The notes beneath the pieces are model-generated. The model saw only the letters and a list, made by a program, of their open reading frames with translations, made no database searches and was not told the origin of the DNA. Of a DNA stretch of 64,000 nucleotides, positions 20,073 to 28,984 are shown one piece after another. Source of the DNA: Sporanaerobium hydrogeniformans (GTDB taxonomy: Bacteria; Bacillota; Clostridia; Lachnospirales; Cellulosilyticaceae); NCBI RefSeq assembly GCF_002735925.1, contig NZ_PEDL01000015.1:33675-97674 (forward strand), read 5' to 3'. Every line of letters starts with the position of its first letter. Positions within the stretch are counted from its first letter, which is position 1. The position numbers and the translations under genes were made by a program.

Positions 20073-21812
20073 ATGAGAAAAACAAAAATTATCTGTACCC
20101 TTGGTCCATCTACCGATAACGATGAAGTATTAAAGCAATTAATGATTTCAGGTATGAATGTAGCACGTTTTAACTTTTCACACGGTACTCACGAAAGTCA
20201 TAAGAAAAATTTTGATCGACTTGTTAAATTAAGAGAAGAGCTTAACTTACCAATAGCTGCTTTACTTGATACAAAAGGTCCTGAAATTCGCATTGGTCAA
20301 TTCACTGAAGGGAAAATTACACTTACAAAAGGTGATATTTTTACTCTAACAACAAGACAAGTAGAAGGAACAAAGGATAGTGTCAGTGTTAATTACAAAG
20401 ATTTTGTAAAAGATATTACTGAGGATTCAGTTATTCTTTTAGATGATGGTCTTATTGAACTTACTGTTTCAGAGATTAGACAAGAAGAAGTTGTATGTAA
20501 GGTTATGAATAGTGGTATCCTTTCTAATAATAAAGGCGTTAATTTACCTAATACTCGCCTTTCTATGCCTTATCTTAGTGAAAAAGATAGATCAGATATT
20601 ATCTTTGGTATTCAAACAGGCTATGATTTTATTGCGGCTTCTTTTGTAAGGTCGGCACAGGATATATTAGATATTCGTGCAATCCTTGAAGAACACAATT
20701 GTCATACACTTAAAATTATTGCTAAGATTGAAAATAGAGAAGGTGTAGATAATATTGATGAAATTATTCGTGTAGCTGATGGGATTATGGTGGCTCGTGG
20801 TGACATGGGTGTTGAAATACCAGCAGAAGAAGTACCAGCTCTTCAAAAAATGATTATTAAAAAAGTATATAGTGCAGGGAAACAAGTTATTACAGCTACA
20901 CAAATGCTTGACTCTATGATGAAAAATCCACGTCCAACTCGTGCAGAAACCAATGACGTAGCCAATGCCATTTATGATGGTACAAGTGCTATTATGCTTT
21001 CTGGTGAAACAGCTGCAGGACTTTATCCAGTGGAAGCACTTCAAACTATGGCACGTATTGCACTGCATACAGAAAATGACATTGACTATATTAAGCGTCT
21101 TAAAAATAGAATGGATCATGAAGCAGCTAATGTAACAAGTGCTATTTCATATGCAACTTGTACAACAGCTCATGATTTAGGAGCAAGAGCAATCATTACT
21201 GTTACAAAATCAGGTAGAACAGCACGTATGATTTCTAAGTTTAGACCAGTACCACCTATTCTTGGCTGCACAACAAGTCCAAGTGTTTATCGTCAAATGA
21301 ATCTTATGTGGGGTGTAACACCACTTCTTATTAACGAAGAAACTCAAACAGAAGCAATCTTTGAACATGCAGTAGAAGCTGCAGAAAAGGCAGAGCTTGT
21401 TGAAAGTGGTGATCTTGTAGTTATTACAAGTGGTGTACCATTAGGTGTATCAGGAACAACTAATATGATTAAAGTAGAAGTAGTTGGTAATATTCTACTC
21501 TCAGGAACAGGTATTACACATAAAACTGTTTCAGGTCCTCTTTGTGTATGTGAGGAAGAGGAGGAAGTGGAAAAAAAGTTCAATGATGGTGATATTTTAG
21601 TAGTACCTTATACCAGCAATAAAATTCTTCCTCTTTTAAAAAGAGCAGCAGGTGTGATTACAGAACAAAGTGGATTGAATTCACATGCGGCGATTGTAGG
21701 ATTAGCACTTGATATTCCTGTTATTGTAGGTGCTCATAATGCAACTCAAATCCTTAAATCCGGTGCTATTGTAGAAGTAGATGCAGTAGCAGGAACAGTT
21801 GTGGCAAATTAA
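20073..21812 (+). CDS. pyk: Pyruvate kinase with C-terminal PEP-utilizer-like domain
   Basis: Residues 1-470 are a standard pyruvate kinase: RKTKIICTLGPSTDN at the start, NFSHGTHE, LLDTKGPEIRIG, KIENREGVDNIDEII and the MVARGDMGVEIP block, then ATQMLDSM. Residues about 480-579 are the extra domain seen in Bacillus-type enzymes. It resembles the phosphohistidine domain of PEP-utilising enzymes and contains LNSHAAIVGLALDIPVIVGA. The enzyme makes ATP and pyruvate from PEP in glycolysis. GGAGAG precedes the ATG. It is monocistronic with its own promoter and terminator; a pfkA partner, common elsewhere, is absent here. Confidence 0.97.
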   Translation: MRKTKIICTLGPSTDNDEVLKQLMISGMNVARFNFSHGTHESHKKNFDRLVKLREELNLPIAALLDTKGPEIRIGQFTEGKITLTKGDIFTLTTRQVEGTKDSVSVNYKDFVKDITEDSVILLDDGLIELTVSEIRQEEVVCKVMNSGILSNNKGVNLPNTRLSMPYLSEKDRSDIIFGIQTGYDFIAASFVRSAQDILDIRAILEEHNCHTLKIIAKIENREGVDNIDEIIRVADGIMVARGDMGVEIPAEEVPALQKMIIKKVYSAGKQVITATQMLDSMMKNPRPTRAETNDVANAIYDGTSAIMLSGETAAGLYPVEALQTMARIALHTENDIDYIKRLKNRMDHEAANVTSAISYATCTTAHDLGARAIITVTKSGRTARMISKFRPVPPILGCTTSPSVYRQMNLMWGVTPLLINEETQTEAIFEHAVEAAEKAELVESGDLVVITSGVPLGVSGTTNMIKVEVVGNILLSGTGITHKTVSGPLCVCEEEEEVEKKFNDGDILVVPYTSNKILPLLKRAAGVITEQSGLNSHAAIVGLALDIPVIVGAHNATQILKSGAIVEVDAVAGTVVAN

Positions 21813-21817
21813 CAAAT

Positions 21818-21877
21818 AAAAAAGCTATTGTGATATTCCATAAGTTTATCTTAAGGAATACGCAATAGCTTTTTTTG
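21818..21877. terminator. Terminator between pyk and the YjiH-like gene
   Basis: AAAAAAGCTATTG pairs with CAATAGCTTTTTTT, with an inner TATTCC/GGAATA extension. It works in both directions between convergent genes. Confidence 0.85.
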
Positions 21878-21885
21878 GTTTAGAT

Positions 21886-23280
21886 TTAAAAGAGAAAATG
21901 TGCGATAAGTGTAATAACAGGTAGAGTAATAAGTGTTCTTTCGATAAAGATAATGAAAAGCTCATGAAGCTTAACAGGTATCTTAGAACCTAAAAGAAGT
22001 GCACCTACTTCAGATAGGTAGATGAGTTGAGATACAGAGACACTTGCTATGATAAAACGTGTCATATCACTTTTAATAGATGTTGCCATAATGGAAGGCA
22101 GGAGCATATCAGCAAAACCAGCTACTAGAGTTTGAGAAGCTGCTGCTGCCTCAGGTACGCCTAAAAGTGATAAAAGAGGTAAAAATGGAAGTCCCAGTAT
22201 TTTAAACAGAGGTGTAAAGGTAGCTAGCAAAAGTGCAATAGTTCCTACGGCCATAACAACAGGAATAACAGCTAACCACATATCGAGTACATTTTTAAAA
22301 CCATCAATAATAATGTTTTGAAAGAAGCTCTGCTCTTCTGCTTTAATCAAAGCCTCATTTAAACCTTGCTTAAAGTGATGGCTAGTTGTGCTTGAATCCT
22401 TTTGAAGGGCAGGTTTACTTCCATCAAATAAAATATCTTTTTTGCGAGAAAGAGGTGGAAGTTTAGGAATAATAACTGCTGCAAGTAGACTAGCAACCGT
22501 GACGGTTAAATAAAAAGGAAGGAACATCGAGCTAAGGCCTACTGTATCAATCACAACTAAACTAAAAGTAATGGATACAAGAGAGAAGGTTGTCCCAATA
22601 ACAGCAGCTTCACGTTCTGTATAAAAGCCTTCTTCGTACTGTTTACTTGTTAAGAGTACCCCTATTGTTCCATCTCCTAACCAAGAAGCAATACAGTCTA
22701 TAGCTGAACGGCCAGGAAGGTTAAAAACAGGTCGCATTACCTTTATAAGGAGATTGCCAACAAACTCTAAAAGCCCAAAGTTAAGAAGCAAAGGCAGAAA
22801 GAGACCTGCAAATAAAAAGATAGAAAATAAAATAGGAAGTAAGTTATAAAGGACTAAACCACCTGTATCCATAGAGGTAATAGCTGCAAATAAACCTCCT
22901 ACCACTGGAACTTGAGATAAATCAGTTGAACGATTAACTAAAATAATCATCACAAAGGTAAAAGCAAGTAATCGAACAATAAACCAAAGAGGCGAGACAT
23001 TAAATAAAGTTTGTATAAAAGGATAAGTAGAAAGCTTCTGAGGTTTAAAACACTTGACATAGATAGAGCCCATAAATGAAATAGTAGCTAGTAATGCAAT
23101 AATATAAAGCATAACGGGTTCTAAAAAGTTTTGGAGACTACTAGAAATAATGGCTATAGGTATTGTAACCTCTCCGTTGATAGAGAGAGGACATATAAAT
23201 AGGAAAACACCTATTAAAGAAGGGATAATGAACTTTAAAACATTTTTAATATTTTTTGTTGGAGTATGAGAAGTATGCAT
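21886..23280 (-). CDS. YjiH-family membrane protein with nucleoside-recognition (Gate) domains
   Basis: The 464-residue polytopic protein has about ten helices. Two related segments look like Gate domains: one near residues 135-260 (GLLEFVGNLLIKVMRPVFNL, then DCIASWLGDGTIGVLL), one near 320-460 (FKNVLDMWLAVIPVVMAVGT and ASQTLVAGFADMLLPSIMA). This arrangement matches YjiH-like proteins of unknown substrate. AAAGG lies 9 nt before the ATG. It is a single gene; no nucleoside or spore-maturation (spmA/spmB) gene is adjacent, so the transported molecule is unknown. Confidence 0.75.
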   Translation of the reverse strand: MHTSHTPTKNIKNVLKFIIPSLIGVFLFICPLSINGEVTIPIAIISSSLQNFLEPVMLYIIALLATISFMGSIYVKCFKPQKLSTYPFIQTLFNVSPLWFIVRLLAFTFVMIILVNRSTDLSQVPVVGGLFAAITSMDTGGLVLYNLLPILFSIFLFAGLFLPLLLNFGLLEFVGNLLIKVMRPVFNLPGRSAIDCIASWLGDGTIGVLLTSKQYEEGFYTEREAAVIGTTFSLVSITFSLVVIDTVGLSSMFLPFYLTVTVASLLAAVIIPKLPPLSRKKDILFDGSKPALQKDSSTTSHHFKQGLNEALIKAEEQSFFQNIIIDGFKNVLDMWLAVIPVVMAVGTIALLLATFTPLFKILGLPFLPLLSLLGVPEAAAASQTLVAGFADMLLPSIMATSIKSDMTRFIIASVSVSQLIYLSEVGALLLGSKIPVKLHELFIIFIERTLITLPVITLIAHFLF

Positions 23281-23429
23281 AAATAGAACCTTTCTTGTTT
23301 TAAATTATGTAAACATATTATACCTATAGATGTAAATAAAATCAAGAAAAAATGTATATTTATTCATAAAAGTAGTGTACATAAGTTTTGTGAAACAAAA
23401 AAACTAAAAATAACACTTAAATTAAAAAA

Positions 23430-23473
23430 AGCTTAGTATCCATCGAATCATATGAGATGATTTATACTAAGCT
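23430..23473 (-). terminator. Orphan leftward terminator (possible small RNA end)
   Basis: AGCTTAGTAT (23430-23439) pairs perfectly with ATACTAAGCT (23464-23473). Read leftward it is followed by TTTTTTT, a complete rho-independent terminator. The gene to its right runs the other way, so no known leftward transcript ends here. Confidence 0.65.
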
Positions 23474-23618
23474 ATATAGGGAAAGGATATTAAAAACAGA
23501 ACACAATAAGCATAGTATTTTTTAGAAGGCTTTGCAAGGTGGTGGGCCTTTAAAGTCTAAAAATAAGACAGAGTTCTTTAAAGTTATGGGATATTTTTAG
23601 TTTTTATAAGGGATGGTT

Positions 23619-23648
23619 TGAAACCCTGGGTATTCATGTAGTATAATA
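23619..23648 (+). promoter_or_regulatory. Promoter of the coiled-coil membrane protein gene
   Basis: TTGAAA (23619-23624), an 18-nt spacer and a perfect TATAAT (23643-23648) lie 42 nt before the ATG at 23691. Confidence 0.65.
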
Positions 23649-23690
23649 GGGGCAATAGGTGAAATGAACTATTTGATAAAGGAGCTGAAC

Positions 23691-25145
23691 ATGGAAAAAT
23701 TAAAACAAGAGCTTATGCATTATAAGTGGGTTTTTATTATAGGTTTAGTTGTGGCTATTATATTAGGCATAATAGGTGCAAACTTACATGTATTTGCCTT
23801 TATGAGTTATAAGGCGCAAGGAGACACAGATCGTATTATAGAACTTTTAAAAGATGATATAAAAAACACAAGAAGACAAGATGATTGGTATTATAAAGAA
23901 GGTGTAAATTATTTATTAATAGAAGAAAGTGAGGAAGGTTTAAGTTTTTTAGAAGAAAACCTAGCAAACTTTATTTTAGATAGACAATATGATATTATTG
24001 CATTTTATAATAAAAAACAGTTAAGCTTTAAAAACCCTAATGCATTTATGGATATTTTAATGCAAGATGTGGGACATTTAGCGTGTAAAACTTACCTGCA
24101 ACGAATGACACCAGAGGCATTGGATGAGGCACTTTTTTATTACTATGGCACTAAGCCAGCGGTAGATGTTACTTTCATTGACACACTAAGTACACTACTA
24201 GGAAGTTATCCCAATAAAATCCCTTTGAATAAGTTTCAATTTAGTTTATATGAGGTATTAGTTTTAGAAGGTGAAACATTAACAGATAAGAAGAGTATTC
24301 TTTTTAGTAAGTCTGAAAGTGAGAAAGCAAGAGAATTATTTTTTAAAAAACTTAAGACCCATCCTGTAGAATTAGATACTTTGAAACAATGGGTAGAGTT
24401 CTTAAATAAGAATCAAGTTTTAAGACCACAAGAATATGTAGAATTTAATACCAAGTATTCAGAACTCCAACTTGCACGTCAGGGTTTGAAAGATTTAGAG
24501 ACAAAGGAAATTGACCTTAATAATCAAAAGGAAGCTATTGAGCTTCAGTTAGGAGACAAATTTAAACTACTAGAACAGCAGCAAAAAAGCTGTGAAGCTC
24601 TTAAAGGTGAAATAAGTACTCTCGAAAGCAAATTAGAGGGTTTAGCTGACTATGCCTATATGGCCCTCTATATTGAGACTTCTGCAGGACTTGGAAATGG
24701 AGAGTATGAAGCGTCTATTCCGAAAAAAAATATCTTTGGAAATTATAAACCCTCTAGTCAAAAGTATATTGTTAAATTAACAAATACAGAATTTTATAAA
24801 GAAGGTGTCTATTATTTAGATGTCTACTTAAAGGGAACAAAGAGTAATAAAAAAGGAAATGAGTATCCTTATTACGTAGAAGTATCCAATCAGGAATTAA
24901 TGAATATGGAGGCTCTTCAGGGAGAGAGGCAAGAAAAAGTTAATAAACTAAATGTTTTAAATACAGAACTTAAGCAATTAGAGACAGAAGTAGAAACAAT
25001 GAAAACAGAACTTGGTTATGAACAAAATCGTAAGGATTTAGTAGAGCTTGTTCAAAGACGTCAGGAATTTGCTAAGAAATTAGATGAAAAAGTAATAGAA
25101 ATTAAAAACTTATTTGGGATAGGGACCATTCATCTACCAGAGTAG
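23691..25145 (+). CDS. Membrane-anchored coiled-coil protein, function unknown
   Basis: I do not recognise this 484-residue protein. AAAGGAG lies 7 nt before ATG 23691, so the in-frame ATG 23664 is not used. A single hydrophobic helix spans about residues 13-35 (WVFIIGLVVAIILGIIGANL). The next 240 residues are predicted largely helical. Two charged coiled-coil stretches (about 265-315 and 410-475) bracket a probable beta domain of about 90 residues containing ALYIETSAGLGNGEYEASIP. There is no signal-peptide cleavage site and no catalytic motif. The Yip1-like gene follows after 15 nt, probably in one operon. Confidence 0.6.
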   Translation: MEKLKQELMHYKWVFIIGLVVAIILGIIGANLHVFAFMSYKAQGDTDRIIELLKDDIKNTRRQDDWYYKEGVNYLLIEESEEGLSFLEENLANFILDRQYDIIAFYNKKQLSFKNPNAFMDILMQDVGHLACKTYLQRMTPEALDEALFYYYGTKPAVDVTFIDTLSTLLGSYPNKIPLNKFQFSLYEVLVLEGETLTDKKSILFSKSESEKARELFFKKLKTHPVELDTLKQWVEFLNKNQVLRPQEYVEFNTKYSELQLARQGLKDLETKEIDLNNQKEAIELQLGDKFKLLEQQQKSCEALKGEISTLESKLEGLADYAYMALYIETSAGLGNGEYEASIPKKNIFGNYKPSSQKYIVKLTNTEFYKEGVYYLDVYLKGTKSNKKGNEYPYYVEVSNQELMNMEALQGERQEKVNKLNVLNTELKQLETEVETMKTELGYEQNRKDLVELVQRRQEFAKKLDEKVIEIKNLFGIGTIHLPE

Positions 25146-25160
25146 TAAGGGAGGAAAAAA

Positions 25161-25697
25161 ATGTTATCAGGTGAAGAATTTCAAAAGAAATGTGAGCTTT
25201 ATAGAATACTATTAATAAATCCACTTAAAGCAATAGAAGAGATTGGCAGGATTCGTGAGATTGACTTTGTGCAAATTGCTCTTGTAACGATTTTAGGCAT
25301 AGCTATTGGACTTATTACCTCGGGTGTAGGTGGATTAGGGAATGTAATAAGTATTCCTCTTTCTATTTTTATAGGAGGGGCTATTTTGCTTTTATTTACC
25401 CTTATAGCAGGAGGAAAGATAGATTATATAGGAATGGTAAATTTTTCTGCTTATTTAGCCATATTTACTGTGCTTGCTAGTTTATTCCATCGTGTACCTT
25501 TTATAGGTCAAGGAGTAGGGCTTTTAGCAAGCCTCTATAGTATTTATCTTATTTATATTGGACTCCCTTTATTAGTAGAAGCTAGAAGTGAAGTGATGAA
25601 GGTTATAGCGATTATTTTCATTATCCTTGTAGCCTTTGGCTTTGTTTTGAGTTTTGTATGGCGATTAGGGTTTATATTTTTGAATTTTATTTTCTGA
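25161..25697 (+). CDS. Yip1-domain-like small membrane protein
   Basis: The 178-residue protein has a 35-residue cytoplasmic start containing LLINPLKAIEEIGRIREIDF, then five hydrophobic helices. The layout and the PLKA segment fit the Yip1 domain family, whose bacterial members have no assigned function. GGGAGG lies about 8 nt before the ATG. It follows the coiled-coil membrane protein by 15 nt and ends at a strong terminator, so the two probably act together. Confidence 0.7.
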   Translation: MLSGEEFQKKCELYRILLINPLKAIEEIGRIREIDFVQIALVTILGIAIGLITSGVGGLGNVISIPLSIFIGGAILLLFTLIAGGKIDYIGMVNFSAYLAIFTVLASLFHRVPFIGQGVGLLASLYSIYLIYIGLPLLVEARSEVMKVIAIIFIILVAFGFVLSFVWRLGFIFLNFIF

Positions 25698-25736
25698 TGA
25701 GACAAGTATACATTGAACAGGTAACAACATAATTGT

Positions 25737-25783
25737 AAAAACCTCTAAATTTGTGAATAACTTCACTGTTTTAGAGGTTTTTT
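25737..25783. terminator. Bidirectional terminator between Yip1-like and SpoVAF-like genes
   Basis: AAAAACCTCTAAA and TTTTAGAGGTTTTTT form a 12-13-bp stem with a loop of about 20 nt between convergent genes. Confidence 0.9.
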
Positions 25784-25793
25784 GTGAATAAAA

Positions 25794-27215
25794 TTATTTT
25801 ACTTTTTGCTTAGTATTGAGTTTGGTTCTAAAGAGAAGATGGTGTAAGGCATTTGCATTAAAAGGTATAAGTGGATAGAGGTAGGGTTCATCTGTAAAGG
25901 TTTTAGTAAAGGCAAGACAGCAAACGTTAAGGATAACAGAAAGAATAAAACCAAGGGTTCCCCAAAAACCTGTAAGTATTATCATAACTATACGTGCAAA
26001 TTTAAAAGCATAGCTAAGTTCTAGGCTAGGCTGAGTAAAACTTGAGAGAGCTACCACTGCCATATAGAGAATGGTGTGGGGGATAAACCACCCTGTTTTT
26101 ACCGCAAAGTCACCTAAAATAAGTCCACCTATAATGGAAAGAGAAGCTCCTAAAGCATCTGGTGTATTAAGAGATGCTAATTTCAAACCATCTACAGCAA
26201 TTTCCAAGATGATAAATTGGATAAAAATAGGAATAGGGTAGGGGTCTGTAGGGAGTAAAAAAGAAAAATGATTAGAAAACCACTGAGGATTATCTGTAAA
26301 AAGTACAAATAAAGGTGTTAAAAGTAAGTTGCTAAGAAATACAATATAGCGAACCAAGCGTAAATAATTTCCTGTAAAAACAGGTAAATAGTAATCATCT
26401 ACAGATTGCATAAAATCAAAAATATTAGTAGGCAAGATAAGAGCGGTAGGGGTGTTATCTACTAATATAATGACTTTACCTTCCATAAGATGAGCAGCTG
26501 CCACATCAGGTCTTTCTGTATAGCGCACCTTTGGAAAGGGGTTAAACCAAGATTTGGAATGAACAGCTTCAACAAGGCTTTGGTCTCCCATAGTAAGAGC
26601 ATCTACTTGTAAGTCTGTAATTAACTTTTTTACGTGTTTAAACGTTTTTTTATCTACTTTATCACGCATATAACCAATGACTACGTCCGTTCGAGAGGTT
26701 TCACCTACACTATGCATTTCAAAAGTAAGGCGGGGATCTCTAATACGTCTACGAATAAGTGCGGTATTGCAAACAAGCGTCTCTACAAAACCATCATGAG
26801 AGCCACGAAGTACTTTTTCCTTAGCAGGTTCCTCTGTGCCGCGAGCTGGATAGGTACGAAAGTCTAAAAGAAGAGCTTCATTAAAACCAGGTCCAAGAAG
26901 TAAGGTTTGCCCTGAGAGAATACCTGTAATCATAAGCTCGATATCGGTCTCATAAGAAACCTCGATAGAGCTTATGGCTTTTTCAGCTAAGTCCCTAGCC
27001 GTTTTAATGGTTCTAAAGTCTTCATCTTTGAGGTTATACATATCACGTCTTACGTATTCGAGCACGCTATCCTTTACAAAACCATCTAAATAGTAAAGAT
27101 AAAAGGTTGTATGATGAACGTTAATAATACGTTCTAAAACGTCAAAGCTTTCGCCTATTCTAAGACTTGTTTTGATTTTCAAAAGATTATCTTCAAAATC
27201 ATGTGTAATTTTCAT
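25794..27215 (-). CDS. GerA/SpoVAF-family spore membrane protein
   Basis: The 473-residue protein has the GerA-family layout: a hydrophilic N-terminal half followed by five membrane helices. The block NPFPKVRYTERPDVAAAHLM and the nearby VIILVDNTPTALILPTNIF are typical, and resemble SpoVAF more than GerAA. These proteins sit in the inner membrane of the spore and take part in germinant response or Ca-dipicolinate release. It is orphan here: no GerB or GerC subunit and no spoVA operon is adjacent. GGTGGTG precedes the ATG. It shows the host makes spores. Confidence 0.85.
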   Translation of the reverse strand: MKITHDFEDNLLKIKTSLRIGESFDVLERIINVHHTTFYLYYLDGFVKDSVLEYVRRDMYNLKDEDFRTIKTARDLAEKAISSIEVSYETDIELMITGILSGQTLLLGPGFNEALLLDFRTYPARGTEEPAKEKVLRGSHDGFVETLVCNTALIRRRIRDPRLTFEMHSVGETSRTDVVIGYMRDKVDKKTFKHVKKLITDLQVDALTMGDQSLVEAVHSKSWFNPFPKVRYTERPDVAAAHLMEGKVIILVDNTPTALILPTNIFDFMQSVDDYYLPVFTGNYLRLVRYIVFLSNLLLTPLFVLFTDNPQWFSNHFSFLLPTDPYPIPIFIQFIILEIAVDGLKLASLNTPDALGASLSIIGGLILGDFAVKTGWFIPHTILYMAVVALSSFTQPSLELSYAFKFARIVMIILTGFWGTLGFILSVILNVCCLAFTKTFTDEPYLYPLIPFNANALHHLLFRTKLNTKQKVK

Positions 27216-27378
27216 GTTTTCACCACCAGGAGTTTAAATTAAGAGAGTTTTAAGCGTTTTTGTAACTACTTAGTAGAGTATACGAATTTAGAAAAAATAT
27301 ACAAAGCCTCTAGGGTTTCCTTAAAGGGTATGTTATACTGATGATAACGTGTTAAAATTAACTAATGAAGGTGACAAA

Positions 27379-27843
27379 ATGAATGAGGACAGACTGTTTA
27401 TGGAGGAGGCACTTCTAGAGGCAGAAAAAGCCTATACTTTAGATGAAACACCTATTGGGGCAGTTATCGTTTATGAAGGGAAAATTATTGGCAGGGGATA
27501 TAATAGGAGAAATACAGATAAGAATGCTTTAGCTCATGCAGAAATTTTAGCTATTCATGAGGCATGTCAGTATATAGGTGATTGGCGTTTAGAAGGCTGT
27601 ACAATATATATTACATTAGAGCCTTGCCCCATGTGTGCAGGTGCTATTGTACAAGCGCGTATCCCAAGAGTAGTCTTCGGCGCAAAAAGCCCAAAGGCTG
27701 GCTTTGGTGGTTCTGTCCTTAATATTTTGCAGCTCCAGGAGCTGAATCATCAATGTGAAGTGGTTGAAGGGGTAGGCGAAGAGAAAGCAAGCCAAATGCT
27801 AAAAAACTATTTTAGAGAGATGAGGAAAAAGACACTAAACTAA
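27379..27843 (+). CDS. tadA: tRNA-specific adenosine deaminase TadA
   Basis: The 154-residue enzyme has the zinc deaminase motifs H53-A-E55 (HAEILAIHEA) and P82-C83-P-M-C86 (PCPMCAGAI). It converts wobble A34 to inosine in tRNA-Arg(ACG). GAAGGTGAC lies 6 nt before ATG 27379, so the in-frame GTG at 27349 is not needed. The YbjN-like gene follows after 17 nt. In many Firmicutes tadA lies next to the SRP RNA gene and dnaX; here these are 5 and 11 kb away in the same order. Confidence 0.95.
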   Translation: MNEDRLFMEEALLEAEKAYTLDETPIGAVIVYEGKIIGRGYNRRNTDKNALAHAEILAIHEACQYIGDWRLEGCTIYITLEPCPMCAGAIVQARIPRVVFGAKSPKAGFGGSVLNILQLQELNHQCEVVEGVGEEKASQMLKNYFREMRKKTLN

Positions 27844-27860
27844 AAGGCGGAGGGAAACAA

Positions 27861-28301
27861 ATGGCAACATATCCAAGACATAAAAAAGCAAGAATGTTAA
27901 GAGATTTTATGATTGAAACCAACGTAGTAGGCATGTTTAAAGAAGATGAAGCAGAAAACACCATCTTTTTTAGAACGGCATATCCTATGGAAGGGGATAG
28001 TGTACAAGTTGTAATCAATATAGATGATACACCTTATGCAGGCGTGCAAAGCTTGCTTTTTAAGGATGTAGCCCCAGAGAAAAAGGAGGCTGTCCTTGAA
28101 ATGCTTAATCAGTTTAATTTGAAATATCCAACGATGAAATATGTTTTAACGCAAGACCACTGCATCATTGCCTCTATGTTCTTTACAGGACTTGAAGCTC
28201 AGTTTAATGCCAATATGGTATTGGGGACAACGATAGAAATGCTGAAGAAAATTGCAAGTGAACATTATGGTCTACTTAAAAAATTAGTAGTAGAGGTATA
28301 A
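27861..28301 (+). CDS. YbjN-like (type III chaperone-fold) protein
   Basis: The 146-residue soluble protein alternates strands and helices as in YbjN-type sensory/chaperone domains. It has an opening helix (LRDFMIETNVVGMF), a strand pair with FFRTAYPMEGDSVQVVINID, and a late helical hairpin. The molecular role of these proteins is unknown. GGAGGG lies about 8 nt before the ATG, and it forms an operon with tadA. The family call is by fold impression and moderate. Confidence 0.55.
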   Translation: MATYPRHKKARMLRDFMIETNVVGMFKEDEAENTIFFRTAYPMEGDSVQVVINIDDTPYAGVQSLLFKDVAPEKKEAVLEMLNQFNLKYPTMKYVLTQDHCIIASMFFTGLEAQFNANMVLGTTIEMLKKIASEHYGLLKKLVVEV

Positions 28302-28307
28302 GACTTT

Positions 28308-28330
28308 AAAGGAGCCATAGGCTCCTTTTT
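28308..28330 (+). terminator. Terminator of the tadA operon
   Basis: AAAGGAGCC / GGCTCCTTTTT with a 3-nt loop, 7 nt past the stop codon. Confidence 0.92.
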
Positions 28331-28430
28331 ATGTTTGTTTTAAATAGAGTATCTTAAGCTAAAGAAGCTTTCTTTGGGGAAGAGCCCATAGTGATTTGTT
28401 AAGATATAAAAAAAGAAAAGGGGAATAAAA

Positions 28431-28940
28431 ATGTTAAGATTAAGGCCATTTAAGATGAGTGATGCAACTTATTTAGCAAATTGGATACAAGATGAAAGAA
28501 GCTTTAACATGTGGAGTGCAAATAAATTGAAGTATCCTTTATCAGAAGAGCAGATAAAGGGTTATAAAGAAATGTATGAGATAGATGAGTTTGGATGGAT
28601 TTTTACAGCTTTAAATGAGAAAGGTACACCAGTGGGACACTTTCTGATGCGAATGGCAGATTATAAGAAGGAGAGTGTGCACTTTGGTTTTATTATAGTA
28701 GATCCTAGTCTAAGAGGAAAAGGATATGGTGTAGAAATGGTAAGCTTAGGGGTTCACTATGCTTTTGAAATACTTAAGGTAAGAAGAGTAACTTTAGGTG
28801 TATTTGACACCAACCCAGCAGCAGAAGCTTGCTATAAAAAAGTAGGATTCGTTACAGAAACCTATAACAAAGGTGTTTTTAACTATAAGGACGAAAAATG
28901 GGGCATATTTAATATGGCTATTCAAAGAGAGAAAAGTTAA
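28431..28940 (+). CDS. GNAT-family N-acetyltransferase
   Basis: The 169-residue protein is a GNAT of the RimJ/RimL-like branch. It begins MLRLRPFKMSDATYLANWIQ. The acetyl-CoA pyrophosphate-binding motif appears as VDPSLRGKGYGVEMVSLGV near residue 90, then LGVFDTNPAAEACYKKVGF. The substrate is unknown. AAGGGG lies 7 nt before the ATG. It is monocistronic between two terminators. Confidence 0.9.
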   Translation: MLRLRPFKMSDATYLANWIQDERSFNMWSANKLKYPLSEEQIKGYKEMYEIDEFGWIFTALNEKGTPVGHFLMRMADYKKESVHFGFIIVDPSLRGKGYGVEMVSLGVHYAFEILKVRRVTLGVFDTNPAAEACYKKVGFVTETYNKGVFNYKDEKWGIFNMAIQREKS

Positions 28941-28984
28941 AAAATCCCCCTAGAACAATGAGAGAGTAGTCTAGGGGGATTTTA
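28941..28984. terminator. Bidirectional terminator between GNAT and CofE-like genes
   Basis: AAAATCCCCCTAGA and TCTAGGGGGATTTT make a 14-bp perfect stem with a loop of about 16 nt between convergent genes. Confidence 0.92.

Larger units (their letters stand above)
23281..23663. other. Intergenic region with a leftward terminator and a rightward promoter
   Basis: This 383-nt gap between divergent genes has promoters for both sides and one unexplained structure, the leftward terminator at 23430-23473. No ORF with a ribosome site is visible on either strand. Confidence 0.6.
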
